DNA of 64,000 bases from Blastocatellia bacterium AA13 (GCA_003222245.1 QHVH01000029.1:17026-81025), one strand, 5' to 3'; positions 35,407 through 45,893 are shown, counted from the first letter of the stretch. The notes: a model not told the origin generated them from the sequence alone. Program-made: numbers and translations.

Positions 35407-36969
35407 ATGAAAACCACCGGGCTATTGCTCTCGCTTGTCGTGCTCACGGTAAGCGCGGCTTTTCCATACAACGTAACGAGCGCCGAGCCGCCGCTGAAGT
35501 TCAAGATTGTCGAAGCAACCATCTCGCAGATTCATGAAGCAATGCGATCAGGCAAGCTCACTTGCCGGGAACTCGTTGAGGCGTACATCGCGCGTATACA
35601 GAAGTACGATCAGTCCACGCGGCTGAACGCAGTCGTGATAATAAATCCGGAAGCGCTCGCCGATGCCGACAAGCTGGATCAGGAGTTCAAGCGAACGGGA
35701 CAGCTTCGTCCTCTTCACGGCATACCCGTGATCGTCAAAGACAACTACAACACAAAAGGGCTCCAGACCACCGGCGGTTCGCTTGCAATGAAAGGGTCGC
35801 TGCCTCCCTCGGATGCTTTTCAAGTCAGAAAGATTCGCGAGGCAGGCGCTATCGTGCTCGCCAAATCAAACATGGCCGAGTGGGCGTTCAGCCCGTTGAT
35901 GACCGTCAGCTCGATCGCGGGCATTACTCGAAACCCATACGATCTTGATCGCGTTCCCGCCGGTTCCAGCGGCGGCACGGCCGCGGCGGTTGCCGCAAGC
36001 TTCGGGACGGTTGGCCTGGGAACGGATACGGGTAATTCGATCAGAGGGCCGTCTTCGCATAACTGCCTGGTCGGGATTCGGTCGACGATGGGGCTGGCAA
36101 GCCGCGCCGGGATCATCCCGCTCTATCTTAGAAACGATATCGGCGGACCGATGGCCCGAACGGTCGAGGATGCGGTCAGAATACTCGATGTGATAGCGGG
36201 CTATGATCCCGCCGATCCGATCACGTCGCATTCCGAAGGAAAAATTCCGAAGACCTACACGCGGTTTCTCGATAAGAACGGTTTGAAAGGCGCGCGAATC
36301 GGCGTATTCAGGCTTTACATCGACGCGCCTTCGGCCGATCCACGGATCAAGGCCCTTGTTGAACAGGCGATTCAGGAATTGAAGAAACAGGGAGCTGAAA
36401 TCGTCGATCCGGTCGTGATCCCGGACTACAACAAACTCATTCAGAACATCTGGTGCGACGTGTTTCAATACGACGTGAACAACTATCTCGCTTCACTTGG
36501 GAGCGCGGCGCCCTACAAAAGCATTGCCGATATCGTCAAATCCGGCCTGTATTCGCCCTATATCGAAACGAGACTCAAGCGAGCGGAAGAAAACAAGGAG
36601 ACTCCCGATCAGATGAACCCGCCTTGCCAGGATCTCTACCGTGATCCCCGCAATATCGCGTTTAGGGATGCCATACTGAAAGTCATGGATGCCGAGAAGT
36701 TGGACGCAATCATCTATCCGACGTGGAGCAACCCGCCGCGAAAGGTCGGAGATACGGAAAGCCCCGCCGGGGATAATAGCCAGTACCTTTCACCTCAGAC
36801 GGGCTTTCCCGCGATCACCGTTCCGATGGGATTCACGAACGGATCACTGCCGGCAGGGCTGACATTTGTTGGACGGCTCTTTGCCGAATCGGAGTTGATC
36901 AAGCTCGCATACGCGTATGAACAGGCGACCGGTCATAGGCGACCGCCCCAGAAATTTCCCGAGCTTTGA
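35407..36969 (+). CDS. secreted amidase (amidase-signature family)
   Basis: A 520-residue amidase with a signal peptide ([21 protein letters not shown]). The catalytic Ser-cisSer-Lys triad is visible: the lysine in [11 protein letters not shown] (about residue 113), the cis-serine in DTGNSIRGP (near 206) and the nucleophile in the glycine-rich [12 protein letters not shown] (near 185). The C-terminal part ([20 protein letters not shown]) is standard. Exported amidases of this kind hydrolyse C-N bonds of amides or peptides; the substrate is unclear. It lies 40 bases after the DinB gene and may share its transcript. GGAG precedes the ATG. Confidence 0.9.
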   Translation: MKTTGLLLSLVVLTVSAAFPYNVTSAEPPLKFKIVEATISQIHEAMRSGKLTCRELVEAYIARIQKYDQSTRLNAVVIINPEALADADKLDQEFKRTGQLRPLHGIPVIVKDNYNTKGLQTTGGSLAMKGSLPPSDAFQVRKIREAGAIVLAKSNMAEWAFSPLMTVSSIAGITRNPYDLDRVPAGSSGGTAAAVAASFGTVGLGTDTGNSIRGPSSHNCLVGIRSTMGLASRAGIIPLYLRNDIGGPMARTVEDAVRILDVIAGYDPADPITSHSEGKIPKTYTRFLDKNGLKGARIGVFRLYIDAPSADPRIKALVEQAIQELKKQGAEIVDPVVIPDYNKLIQNIWCDVFQYDVNNYLASLGSAAPYKSIADIVKSGLYSPYIETRLKRAEENKETPDQMNPPCQDLYRDPRNIAFRDAILKVMDAEKLDAIIYPTWSNPPRKVGDTESPAGDNSQYLSPQTGFPAITVPMGFTNGSLPAGLTFVGRLFAESELIKLAYAYEQATGHRRPPQKFPEL

Positions 36970-37022
36970 GCAACGCGTAATGCAGAATTATCCGCTCTGG
37001 ACGATGTTGCCGGTTCGGTTAT

Positions 37023-38378
37023 ATGCTCCAGGGACGTATTGTGGCGAAAACGGAGGCGGTCGTGAGTCCGGACGAATGCATTCCCAATTTGCCGATCAAA
37101 ATTCCTGATACAATGAAGTATCCAAAAGTTGATGCGATGATCAACGACGCCGAAAAACTGCACGCTCCACCGCGACATATCGAGTGGCTGCATTCGATTG
37201 TTCGAGTATTTCTGGCGCTCGTGGTCATAGCCAACGCGGTTACACCGACGGCGCAATTGTCGGCTCTGGCGCCGCGGCCCTGGGCTCGTCGAGCATCGCA
37301 CTCCGAATCCGCCGCTAAATATCCCGAGAAACTATCGGCGGAGGAATTCGCCAGGCTGGTGAACAGCCTGTCGGAAGAGGGCGGATTCTTTCGGTCCGAC
37401 AACTTCACCTCGAATGAGACTTCTTATCTCCACGTAGTAAGCAAGCTGCACCAGTTGGGGGCCAGCGGCGGAGCATACATAGGCGTCGGACCCGAGCAGA
37501 ACTTCACCTACATAGCGAAGATTCGGCCAAAGATTGCGTTCATCGTCGACATTCGCAGACAGGCAATCATTCAGCACCTGATGTTCAAAGCCATTTTTAA
37601 TATGGCTTCAACGCGTGCTCAGTTCCTGTCGCTGCTGTTCAGCCGATCCATACCAAAAAACAAGCTTCCAAAGGCGGACGCGCCCGTTGTCGATATAGTC
37701 GGCGCTATCAGTGACGTTCAGCCGGACGAGCACACTTATAAGAAGAACCTTGCGGAAATCCGAAAGGAGATAACTGACAAGTTCAAAGTGCAGCTCTCGG
37801 AGCCCGATATTTCGAGCCTTGAGTACGTATACAGGAGCTTCCGCACTGACGGTCTTGAAATCGGCTATCGCGTGGATGGACGGCGCGCCGACTGGTTTCC
37901 AACGCTGCGCGAGTTGATACTCGAGACGGACCAGACGGGAAAGCTTGGTAACTTTCTCGCAAGCAAAGAGGACTATGACTTTGTCCGAGACATGGAGCGA
38001 AAGAATCTCGTAATTCCAGTCGTAGGCGACTTCGGAGGCAAGAAAGCACTCGCGGCGATTGGAGAATACCTGAAGAAAAACGGCTATACAGTTACCGCGT
38101 TTTACGTTTCGAATGTCGAGCAATACCTATTTCAGGGTCTTGTCTTTCCGGACTTCGTTGAAAACGTGCGCAAGCTGCCCATCGACGAGCACAGCCTCTT
38201 CATCCGAGCTTATCCCAATCAGCGCTACATGCACCCCGCCCGAATCGGCAGGCATATGATTACGACTCTGCTGCAGCAAATGAGCGTGTTTATTAGCGAC
38301 TTCGATGAAGGGCGATACCTGAGTTACTACGACCTCGTTTCAACCCACTACATAGCCGGCGAGAATCCACCCCGCTAA
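37023..38378 (+). CDS. conserved hypothetical protein, LIC_10091-like
   Basis: A 451-residue protein. After a long polar start and one hydrophobic segment (IVRVFLALVVIANAVTP, about residues 60-77), the main domain (90-445) has YLHVVSKLHQLGASGGAYIGVGPEQNFTYIA, FIVDIRRQAIIQHL, VVGDFGGKKALAAIGEYL and FYVSNVEQYLFQ. I recall this pattern from an uncharacterised family annotated LIC_10091-like, with a methyltransferase-like fold, but cannot verify it. The start is uncertain: the ATGs at 37113 and 37134 would put the hydrophobic segment nearer the N-terminus as a signal or anchor. No function assigned. Confidence 0.65.
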   Translation: MLQGRIVAKTEAVVSPDECIPNLPIKIPDTMKYPKVDAMINDAEKLHAPPRHIEWLHSIVRVFLALVVIANAVTPTAQLSALAPRPWARRASHSESAAKYPEKLSAEEFARLVNSLSEEGGFFRSDNFTSNETSYLHVVSKLHQLGASGGAYIGVGPEQNFTYIAKIRPKIAFIVDIRRQAIIQHLMFKAIFNMASTRAQFLSLLFSRSIPKNKLPKADAPVVDIVGAISDVQPDEHTYKKNLAEIRKEITDKFKVQLSEPDISSLEYVYRSFRTDGLEIGYRVDGRRADWFPTLRELILETDQTGKLGNFLASKEDYDFVRDMERKNLVIPVVGDFGGKKALAAIGEYLKKNGYTVTAFYVSNVEQYLFQGLVFPDFVENVRKLPIDEHSLFIRAYPNQRYMHPARIGRHMITTLLQQMSVFISDFDEGRYLSYYDLVSTHYIAGENPPR

Positions 38379-38626
38379 GGGTCTCGTTAAAAAGAACATC
38401 CCGTTTTGTCTTCCGGCCGCGGAGAGCATTGCGTGTCAAGTTTCGCGTGATCGAAATCGCGGAGCTCAGAGACGTTCTTGTCTCAGTATTTCAGCAGTCG
38501 CGTTACTATCGGGCCGCTCGTTCTTCCTTTACCGCCGAGCTTGTTCTATTATTCGCCTTCGCCAAAATTTGAGCCGTACTTACATTGGATCCGAGATCGA
38601 ATTTAAATGTAACGCGAGGAGGTGCG

Positions 38627-39667
38627 ATGAGGAGAGCAGCAGCCGCGATGATATTCTGGCTGGCGTTGGCCGGCCTGACCACAGCGGGCGCTCCTGGGCT
38701 TGCTAGCCCGGCTGCGCCAAAGGCCGAAGACGACTTTCAACTGGTCAAAGTAGCCGAGGGCGTTTATGGCGCAATAGCGAAATCCGGGGGCCTGGCGTCT
38801 GGCAACGCGGGCTTCATCGTTGGCGATTCGGGTGTCCTGGTCGTCGACACATTCTTCACGCCGATTGCGGCCAATGAACTGATTGCCGAGATCGGAAAAG
38901 TTACCTCGCAGCCGATCAAATACGCGGTGAACACTCATTACCATCTCGACCATACCGGCGGTAATCAAGTTTTCACCGAACGCAACGTACCTATCATCGC
39001 GCAGGAAAACGTAATGAAATGGCAGACTACGAAGAACCGGAAATTCCTGCCGACTCCCGAAGAGATGCAGAAGCGGCGCGCCGATACGGCGAAGCAGCTT
39101 GCCGATACGCCTGCTGATCAAAAGGACAAACGCGCGCAGCTCGAACGCCAGTTGAGCCGAATCGATGTGATGATGTCGATCAAGCTGACAAATCCCACGA
39201 TTACCTTCAACTCCGGCGTCTTGCATCTCTACCTCGGAAGCCGTGAGGTCATACTGGTCACGCTGCCGGGACATACCGGAGGAGACACGCTCGTCTATGT
39301 TCCCGACGCGGACGTGCTCTTCACGGGCGATATGGGCTGGGCGAAGACGCTTCCAAATCTTGTCGATGCTACCGTGAACGATTGGGTTCCGTCACTCGAC
39401 AAGATTCTTTCCCATCACCCCAATTCTAAGTTCGTTCCAGGTCACGGCGAGGTTGCCGGCGCAGCCGAGATGCGAGATTTCCGCGACTATCTCGACCAGC
39501 TCCGCACGACGGTGAAGCAGGCAATCGAGAGCGGCCTTACGATCGAGCAGGCCAAACAACAGCTCAAACTGCCGGAGAAATACAAGGGCTTCGCGTTTCA
39601 AAACTTCGCGCAGTCGAACATCGAGGATATGTACAAAGAGCTGAAGGGCACGAAGCAGACCGGTTGA
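38627..39667 (+). CDS. secreted metallo-beta-lactamase-fold hydrolase
   Basis: A 346-residue protein with a signal peptide (AAAMIFWLALAGLTTAGAPGLA). The zinc motif is NTHYHLDHTGGNQ (HxHxDH, near residue 104). The later ligands are GHTGGDTLVY, the aspartate in VLFTGDMGW and the histidine in VPGHGEVAG. All zinc ligands are present, so it should be an active hydrolase. The helical insert between (KRRADTAKQLADTPADQKDK) is typical of a large periplasmic subgroup of unknown substrate; I see no evidence of antibiotic resistance. The ATG chosen has GAGGAGGT; a GTG/ATG farther upstream gives no signal peptide. Confidence 0.88.
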   Translation: MRRAAAAMIFWLALAGLTTAGAPGLASPAAPKAEDDFQLVKVAEGVYGAIAKSGGLASGNAGFIVGDSGVLVVDTFFTPIAANELIAEIGKVTSQPIKYAVNTHYHLDHTGGNQVFTERNVPIIAQENVMKWQTTKNRKFLPTPEEMQKRRADTAKQLADTPADQKDKRAQLERQLSRIDVMMSIKLTNPTITFNSGVLHLYLGSREVILVTLPGHTGGDTLVYVPDADVLFTGDMGWAKTLPNLVDATVNDWVPSLDKILSHHPNSKFVPGHGEVAGAAEMRDFRDYLDQLRTTVKQAIESGLTIEQAKQQLKLPEKYKGFAFQNFAQSNIEDMYKELKGTKQTG

Positions 39668-39843
39668 TCCGGCGCCGAAGCGCCATCACGCGTGTGCCGA
39701 CGGGCTTTCATTTTCCCTAAAGCGTTCTGGCCCCGCTCAGCAGGCCGTGGCGCGGGCATAAAGCTGCAAGAGGTTCTCCGGCTCATCGTAAACGATCCGC
39801 CTGCCAGCGCGTAGATCGCGGCGCATCAGCCGCACCATCTTCG

Positions 39844-40533
39844 TCAACATAAGTTGAGCAGCTTGATTATCTCCTTCAGGCGCGTCTCCTGAATCTGTTT
39901 TAAGGCTTGGTTCGCTTTCCGATACACGCCGGGATCCGCCTGGTTTGGATCACCGTCGGAGAAGGGCGGTTGCGGCGCATATTGGATCAGCAATTGCGCC
40001 TCTTTAGCAGCCTCATCGCCTGCGAGCAGAGCTACTACCTTGAGGGCGCCGTCAATGCCCGCGCTGACGCCGCTCGTGGTGATGCGCGAGCCCGATACAA
40101 CGTATCGCGGATAGCCCGGACTGACCATCACTTGAGGGAACAGGTTCAGACACGGCAGCGAGTCCCAGTGAGTCGTGGCTTCGTGGCCGTCGAGCAGCCC
40201 TGCGGCAGCCATCAAGAGCGAGCCGGTGCAAACGCCCATCACGTGTGACGCGGCCTCGGCGGCCCTGTTCAGATAAGCGATGTACCGCTTGTTGGTCATC
40301 ATCTGTATCTGCCCCAATCCACCCGGCACCACCAACAGATGGAGGGATGGCGCGTCGTCAAATGTGTAATCGGGCACAACCTTGAGCTTTGAGTCCGTCT
40401 CAACCGGCTGCATGTCGGCAGCGATGAGATAAATGTTGTGAAAGTGCTGAGCGAATACTTCATAGGGCCCCGTGATGTCGAGCAAGTCGCACTGAGGGAA
40501 AATCGCGATGCCAATGTTGAGGGACGATGTCAT
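39844..40533 (-). CDS. DJ-1/PfpI-family protein, isonitrile-hydratase-like
   Basis: A 229-residue cytoplasmic protein of the DJ-1/PfpI/ThiJ superfamily. The nucleophile elbow is GVCTGSLLMAAAGLLDG (cysteine near residue 112), the acid-containing start is FPQCDLLDITGPYEVF and the late motif is ITTSGVSAGIDGALKV. These match the AraC-less 'transcriptional regulator-like / isonitrile hydratase' subgroup. There is no DNA-binding domain, so it acts as an enzyme if anything. It is followed on the same strand by other unlinked small genes. Confident family, unknown substrate. Confidence 0.88.
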   Translation of the reverse strand: MTSSLNIGIAIFPQCDLLDITGPYEVFAQHFHNIYLIAADMQPVETDSKLKVVPDYTFDDAPSLHLLVVPGGLGQIQMMTNKRYIAYLNRAAEAASHVMGVCTGSLLMAAAGLLDGHEATTHWDSLPCLNLFPQVMVSPGYPRYVVSGSRITTSGVSAGIDGALKVVALLAGDEAAKEAQLLIQYAPQPPFSDGDPNQADPGVYRKANQALKQIQETRLKEIIKLLNLC

Positions 40534-40660
40534 TGTCTTAACTCCTTTTCCGGGCGGACCAGTAACCTCTCAGCGCGGCGCGCCGGGAGGAACCAGATAA
40601 TGTTTGTTGACCTGCGCGCGGGGCGAGCGCGCCGGTTCAAATCCTGCTCTGATAACCGCG

Positions 40661-41092
40661 CTACGCTTCGAGAGGCTGATCGGGTTCTTCGCAGTTGATC
40701 AGCCACGATATTCCGAACGGATCTACGAGCACGCCAAAAAGCGCTGCCCAGAAAGTTTTCTCGAGCGGCACGACAACTCTACCGTTGCTTGAAAGCTCGC
40801 GAAAGATACGCTCGGCTTCGGCCGTGCTTTTGATTTGCAGCGAGAGTGAGAAGCCTTTCGGTTCCTCATAGCGTTCAGGAGCTACGTCGGCGGCCATTAG
40901 CACCTGCTCGCCGATGGTAATGCTGCCGTGCATTATCTTCTCCTGCCAGTCCGCCGGGACCTCGCCCGACATGGGGGAGCCGGCGTAACGAAAGATCGGT
41001 CCGATCTCGCCGCCCAGACATTGCTGATAAAAATTGAAGGCTTCCTCGCACCGTCCATTAAAACTCAGATAGGGGTTCATTTGCATATTCAC
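40661..41092 (-). CDS. VOC-family (PhnB-like glyoxalase) protein
   Basis: A 143-residue protein of the vicinal-oxygen-chelate fold. MQMNPYLSFNGRCEEAFNFY is the classic PhnB-like start, followed by GGEIGPIFRYAGSPM, MHGSITIGEQVLMAAD and the C-terminal GVLVDPFGISWLINCE. The family is widespread and binds a divalent metal; no substrate is known. It begins four bases from the end of the upstream GT-C-like gene on the same strand, so the two are probably co-transcribed. Confidence 0.88.
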   Translation of the reverse strand: MNMQMNPYLSFNGRCEEAFNFYQQCLGGEIGPIFRYAGSPMSGEVPADWQEKIMHGSITIGEQVLMAADVAPERYEEPKGFSLSLQIKSTAEAERIFRELSSNGRVVVPLEKTFWAALFGVLVDPFGISWLINCEEPDQPLEA

Positions 41093-41095
41093 CTC

Positions 41096-42652
41096 TTATC
41101 GGATCTTTAAGACCGCTACGTTTGGATCTGAATAGACCCTCTCAAAGTCCTCGGTCTCGTCCACCGAGTCCATAAAATCAGACCGGCGGTTCTCGGTGAC
41201 AACGTACTCCGCTCCGAATCGCTCGCGAATAACTCGCGCCGGGGCGCTCTGATCTCCGGCGACAACCTTTTCGTATACGCTCCATAGATCGGGATCGCGA
41301 TTATAGAGATAGGTCGGATCGAGTCCGGTTATAAACCTGTTGTGCGAGTTGTAGTAGAAGAGCATCGGAAACTGATCCCAGTCCGTGTTGAATACCATCG
41401 AATCGACGGGAGTGTTGGCGGCAAGCCATTCAGCCGCGCCTTTGAACTTAAAGGGATCGTCTTCGTCGCGAACGCTCGTATATGCGCCCCACACATTCGA
41501 TCCGATCCATATCACAAGAACAAGTCCAGCCACGCCGGCCCCGATCGAAAAGATCACCTTATCTCGAAGCCGGCTCGGCCGCCATTCGCCCGCGGACTCG
41601 ATCCGCGGAGCTATGGTGAAAGCGGCGAACAGAACGGCAAAAGGAGGGAAGTACTCTACGAAGCGCCGCGACTTGAACAGCATCACCAGGAATACTGTAG
41701 AGATGATCAGGAAGAAGAGCGGCTTGAGATCCGCTCCAGTGCGCTTGAAGTCGAATGCAAATAGACCCGCGAGAAAAACGATCAGTGCGAGTCCGCTCCA
41801 TTCGGCAAGCGGCCACGTTTCGTAGGGGTACCATTCCACTCCGACGCTGACGGAATAGTTCGCGGGCAGCTTCATCAGCGCGTGCTCCATCATCAGGCTC
41901 ACATTTTTTGGGAAGTACGGATTGATCACCAGGCCGGCCGCTATACCGACGAGCGAAGCAAGCGCCGGCTTTAGATCGATTCCGCGCGATGAAAGATATT
42001 CGGCGACCGCGTAAGCCAGTGCAAAGACGAACAGCAATGGAAAGAGGCTGTACGACCACACGAAGACAAAGCCGAGGACGGCAAGTAATAAATACTTACG
42101 TTCCAGTATCAGGTAGCAGCCGAGGCCGAGCAGCACTATCGAAAGTCCCGGCGCCCGAGTCATCGACATCCTGTATAGAAAAGGTTGGGCGCTTCCGATC
42201 AGCAAGGCGAGCCACAGCCAGCGGAATCGTATCTTATACACGAGGAGCAGCCAAAAGAGCGTTGTCAGCGCGAGGCTCGAGAAGAATACAGCGGCCTGTT
42301 TTGCGCCCGGCCGCAGGTCTCCATAGGTGAACGGGATCAACAGAACGTGAAACAGAAAGTGATGATCCGCATATTGACGCTCATTGAGAGTCGTCAACGG
42401 CAGCGAGTTGAATTCCGGCAAGTGCGGAGCTGAATCCCGCAGCATGCGGCTCCATTTGATGTGGTAGTACCCATCATTGTCGAGAATTGCAGGACCCGCG
42501 AATTCGATCGTGTACATCACCGCGAACACGACGGCAAAAGCGAGCCCGATCTCGGCGAGCCTCCGAATGCGCTTCCGTCTCGGGTTTATCTCGTGAGATG
42601 TGGCCGCGTCATCGATCGGAACTATCAGTGAGTGTTCCTCGCTGGTGGCCAT
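41096..42652 (-). CDS. polytopic membrane protein, GT-C glycosyltransferase-like
   Basis: A 518-residue protein with about eleven hydrophobic segments between residues 30 and 390 and a soluble C-terminal domain. The first loop has DNDGYYHIKWSRML, the acidic/histidine pattern seen in STT3/PMT-like GT-C transferases that use lipid-linked sugars, and PLTTLNERQYADHHFLFHVL. A transferase role is inference; substrate unknown. A longer start (TTG at 42691) is possible, but the ATG used here is the better choice. It sits between the coiled-coil membrane gene upstream and the VOC gene downstream, all on the minus strand. Confidence 0.65.
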   Translation of the reverse strand: MATSEEHSLIVPIDDAATSHEINPRRKRIRRLAEIGLAFAVVFAVMYTIEFAGPAILDNDGYYHIKWSRMLRDSAPHLPEFNSLPLTTLNERQYADHHFLFHVLLIPFTYGDLRPGAKQAAVFFSSLALTTLFWLLLVYKIRFRWLWLALLIGSAQPFLYRMSMTRAPGLSIVLLGLGCYLILERKYLLLAVLGFVFVWSYSLFPLLFVFALAYAVAEYLSSRGIDLKPALASLVGIAAGLVINPYFPKNVSLMMEHALMKLPANYSVSVGVEWYPYETWPLAEWSGLALIVFLAGLFAFDFKRTGADLKPLFFLIISTVFLVMLFKSRRFVEYFPPFAVLFAAFTIAPRIESAGEWRPSRLRDKVIFSIGAGVAGLVLVIWIGSNVWGAYTSVRDEDDPFKFKGAAEWLAANTPVDSMVFNTDWDQFPMLFYYNSHNRFITGLDPTYLYNRDPDLWSVYEKVVAGDQSAPARVIRERFGAEYVVTENRRSDFMDSVDETEDFERVYSDPNVAVLKIR

Positions 42653-42697
42653 ATGAGGTTGAAAGGCTGGTCTCGATTGTCGGCGATCCAAGAAGCA

Positions 42698-44896
42698 CTA
42701 TTTCACGCGGGCGGTGATATCCTCCACGCGCTTGCCGAGTTCTTCAAGCTGCTCGATCAACTGCGTCGCGTCAGGGTCTTCCATTTGGCGCAATTCGCCC
42801 GCCAGTTTTGTGATCCGTTCGGATAGCGAGGCCGCGTCGCGGCGGGCGTCGCTCTTGCTGAACAGCCTGTAAAGAAGGGATTGGGTCCTATGATCGAGAT
42901 CCTCCGTATCGGCTTTGAGCTTGGCTACGAGCGCGGTGAATGCGATGATCTGAAGCCGTCTGAGATTCTTCGCCTCTTCATCCAGCTTTGTAGTTCGCTC
43001 GCCGAGCTCCTCGGTTCTCGCCTCCACTTCGCGCGCGCGCCTGTCGACTTCTTTTTCGAGAGCGTCCGTTCGAGTGGTTATGATCGCGGCCCGTTCCGTA
43101 GCTCGTCCGGCCTGATCCGAAGCGCGGGCCGCGCGGGTCTCAACGTCGGACATTTTGCTTGTGACTTTCTTCTCGACCGCGTCGGCCTGTTGTTTGGCGG
43201 CGCTCGCATCGCCGATCGCCTGGCCGGCCCTGCTGTCGGCCGCGTTTGCGCGGGCATTCAGATCAGTCATTTGCCCGGGAAGAGCGGAAGCTGTCTGCTG
43301 CAGTTGCGAAGTCGTCCCTGTTAAAGAGCCAAGCTCCGCGCGCTGTCTCGCAATAAGCTGGGCCTGCTGCTTGAGCTTCTTCGATGTGTCGTAGTCGACA
43401 TCTTCCACCTGGCTCCTCAACTCGGCGACCACCCCCTGGAGCTGTTCCTTCGTCTGTTGATCGCCGGCCGCTCCGGCACTATGGGCGGCGTCGTTTGTGC
43501 CCGCGCGAACTCCCGTATTGTCGGAGCCAAGGAACATGATGTAGCCGCGAATGAAGGCAAGCTGCGATGAGTAGTGATGCGGAGCCGCGGCGAGCCAAAG
43601 CAAATAGGTCAATATCCAGAAGAGAAATACCAGAATGCCTGCGGAGATCGAAACGCGCAGAAACGCGCGATGAACGTTCGAGAGAATCTTGTGCGGTGCG
43701 TCGAAGAAATAGGGCTGCGTGAGCCTGGCGCTCTCCGGAAAAGCTTGAGAAGAGGTCCTTGCGCCGCTCTGCGTTGTCGACAGCGCCGGTCCGTTCGCCC
43801 TGCCTTTATTGCCGAAGGACGAGAAAAGCGGCCTGGCGAGATAAGCGATCAGAAAGCACAGAGTCAACACGGCTAACCAGACGATCCCCCACTTCCTCGA
43901 AGCGGCTGCGATTGAGTTCAAGTAATCGCTATATACTCTGCTGTCTCGTTCTCTCAGCAGCGGTTGCATCTGCCATACGCCGAGGGCGCGCTGATTGACC
44001 TCGGCAGTCATCGCGCTCACCTCCTGATCAACGCGGTCTTCTGAAAAAATCCTGTTCCGTTCCAGATAGTATTTGAGCCATTCCCTGAAAGCCTCGCGAT
44101 CCTGGCCCGCGTCGAGGTAGTCATTCATCACCTGCATGGAGTCGCGCCAGGCGCCATCGTTGGCTGGATCGAACCTTGCGGTGATCCAGCGGCCCGGCCC
44201 ATTACGGAAGTATCGCTCGTAATCCTGCTTGAAGGCCGCGTCTTTCATCAGCCAGTTCATGTCTTCCCAGCCCTGATAACCTTGAAGACCCAGGCCGCGT
44301 TGAATCGCGAATTGCTCGAGCGAAGACTTTGTTCGTGTCGGATTCACTTTTCCGCGGACCGCCAAATAAGTTCCCAGCGCTGAAAAAGCCATAATCAAAA
44401 TCAGAGCCGGGCCCGTTACTCGCCATCCGCCAAAAAAGCGCCCGCCCATCACGGCCGCTATGGCGGCAAGAGGAGTGACTGCGAAGAACAGGAAGAGTAC
44501 GAGGTAAGTAAAAAACAACTCATCTAGCGGCCGCGTGTCAGCGGATTGGCCGGCTCGGGCAAGTCCCGAGAAGATCGCCGCAAACGCAAGCACAAGCAGC
44601 AGAGCGAGCTGATTGCAGAGAAGAACCAGAAGAAAGATAAGCAACCGGGCGCCGAGTCGCCGCGAGCAGATTCGCTGCCAGAGCGAACCATTCATCCGGT
44701 CATAAATCTGTTTGCGGATTAACTGTACCTCGTCGTCTACGCCGTCTGATGAAATAGAATCGAGCTCGCGTTTGAGGGCCGCAAGTTTTATGGCGGCCGC
44801 GAGCCTTCCGAATAGAGACGCCTTACGTCTCTTTTCATCGAGGATTCCGAGGAACTCCCTCAGTACGTCAGCATCCCTGGCTATGACCTGATTCAT
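42698..44896 (-). CDS. membrane protein with long C-terminal coiled coil, unknown
   Basis: A 732-residue protein. A charged helical start (residues 1-80) is followed by three hydrophobic segments (about 85-190), a soluble helical loop (200-330), two or three further membrane segments (near 340 and 415-440) and then 250 residues of heptad-rich coiled coil (LKQQAQLIARQRAELGS; KQQADAVEKKVTSKMSDVETRAARA; EVDRRAREVEARTEELGER). The glutamine/alanine pattern would form long helices projecting into the cytoplasm or periplasm. No enzyme motif. It may tether or measure distance at the envelope; that is speculation. I do not recognise a family. Confidence 0.65.
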   Translation of the reverse strand: MNQVIARDADVLREFLGILDEKRRKASLFGRLAAAIKLAALKRELDSISSDGVDDEVQLIRKQIYDRMNGSLWQRICSRRLGARLLIFLLVLLCNQLALLLVLAFAAIFSGLARAGQSADTRPLDELFFTYLVLFLFFAVTPLAAIAAVMGGRFFGGWRVTGPALILIMAFSALGTYLAVRGKVNPTRTKSSLEQFAIQRGLGLQGYQGWEDMNWLMKDAAFKQDYERYFRNGPGRWITARFDPANDGAWRDSMQVMNDYLDAGQDREAFREWLKYYLERNRIFSEDRVDQEVSAMTAEVNQRALGVWQMQPLLRERDSRVYSDYLNSIAAASRKWGIVWLAVLTLCFLIAYLARPLFSSFGNKGRANGPALSTTQSGARTSSQAFPESARLTQPYFFDAPHKILSNVHRAFLRVSISAGILVFLFWILTYLLWLAAAPHHYSSQLAFIRGYIMFLGSDNTGVRAGTNDAAHSAGAAGDQQTKEQLQGVVAELRSQVEDVDYDTSKKLKQQAQLIARQRAELGSLTGTTSQLQQTASALPGQMTDLNARANAADSRAGQAIGDASAAKQQADAVEKKVTSKMSDVETRAARASDQAGRATERAAIITTRTDALEKEVDRRAREVEARTEELGERTTKLDEEAKNLRRLQIIAFTALVAKLKADTEDLDHRTQSLLYRLFSKSDARRDAASLSERITKLAGELRQMEDPDATQLIEQLEELGKRVEDITARVK

Positions 44897-44921
44897 CTTC
44901 GTGATTGCCTTTATGAATTCG

Positions 44922-45704
44922 TCACGTATCGAAATTTTGAATCGAACGCAGCTCTTCTCCGGTTATCGCGTCGACATATACCAGCCACGAAAGCGACTTT
45001 CCGGCGGTGATCTCCCATGCGAGGTGGATCTCCAGCCCTTTCCCTTTTTCTACGGGCAGAACGACTAGATGCTTCACGGTCAGATCGGAGCGGTCGCCAA
45101 TCTTCACCTGTTGAGTCGCGCCGGAGATGTCGCGATAGCTGAAAGAGCGTCCGATCAGTTTTCGGGCGGCTACTTCTCGGTCGATGGCCGGCTGTGTCGG
45201 CAGGTCGACAAGCGGAATAAACCGATCATCCATTTGGATCAAACGCCCGGCGGCGTCCAGAACGATCGTAAGCTGCCCATACCCGCCCACTATTGGAACC
45301 GAATAAAGAGTCTCGCGATAAGTGATGCGCTTTGATCCATCAGAAGCTACAACGCCGACAAGCGAGATCGAGCTTGGATCGGCGCCGATGAGATCGCGCC
45401 ACCTGTCGATAAAACTCTTTACACCTTCAAGAAGCGCTATGTCCGTCGAATTCGCTGCTGGTTGAAGATTGATGATCTTGATTCCGCCCTGGACGCCCAG
45501 CAGCGACCTCAGCCGATAGGTCAGTGGATAGAGATCGGGAGGCGTCTGAGGAATGTGATAAAAGTCCAGCAAGCGCCTCCATTCGCGCTCCGCGCTTGCG
45601 CGGTTGTCGTTTGAGTCCACGATAACCGGTGGATAATTCTGCTTCTGGGTGGCCGGAGCTTGAAGGGCGAAAGCCAGTATGAAGGAGAGGGCGATAAGAT
45701 TCAT
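44922..45704 (-). CDS. secreted PepSY/FTP-like domain protein
   Basis: A 260-residue exported protein (signal MNLIALSFILAFALQAP). The C-terminal 110 residues contain AAGRLIQMDDRFIP, AAGQL-type strands and LAWEITAGKSLSWLVYVDAI followed by TGEELRSIQ, the closing motif of PepSY and fungalysin-propeptide-like domains that inhibit or chaperone peptidases. No protease is encoded next to it. The upstream part contains LEGVKSFIDRWRDLIG. The gene is oriented with the coiled-coil membrane gene and lies 25 bases upstream of it, so they could be co-transcribed. Confidence 0.65.
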   Translation of the reverse strand: MNLIALSFILAFALQAPATQKQNYPPVIVDSNDNRASAEREWRRLLDFYHIPQTPPDLYPLTYRLRSLLGVQGGIKIINLQPAANSTDIALLEGVKSFIDRWRDLIGADPSSISLVGVVASDGSKRITYRETLYSVPIVGGYGQLTIVLDAAGRLIQMDDRFIPLVDLPTQPAIDREVAARKLIGRSFSYRDISGATQQVKIGDRSDLTVKHLVVLPVEKGKGLEIHLAWEITAGKSLSWLVYVDAITGEELRSIQNFDT

Positions 45705-45893
45705 AGAGAATCACGCAACAAAAACGCGATTATGCATCGCATGTCGACTACTGGCGCGCGCTAGAGAGTCTTGATTATTCCTGATTTGAAGGGGTCAGGC
45801 AAGGTAGCGGATCAGGGGAGTGTGCGCGAACGAATTTATTTACAATGAGGAAAGAAATCTCGCTCCGACCGCGGATTGCCTGGGCAATCTGAC
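45705..45893. other. intergenic region left of the 25-bp array
   Basis: About 190 bases without a gene between the divergent PepSY-like gene and the array. An AT-rich stretch near 45830-45850 (gaatttatttacaatgagg) could be a promoter region, but I see no clear pair of boxes. Confidence 0.3.

Noticed and set aside
38440..38480. Repeat shared with 6893-6925
   Set aside because: A similarity of about 30 bases ('gtcaag..cgcgtgat.gaaat.gcgga') exists, but it is short and imperfect, so I cannot separate it from chance or an older repeat.
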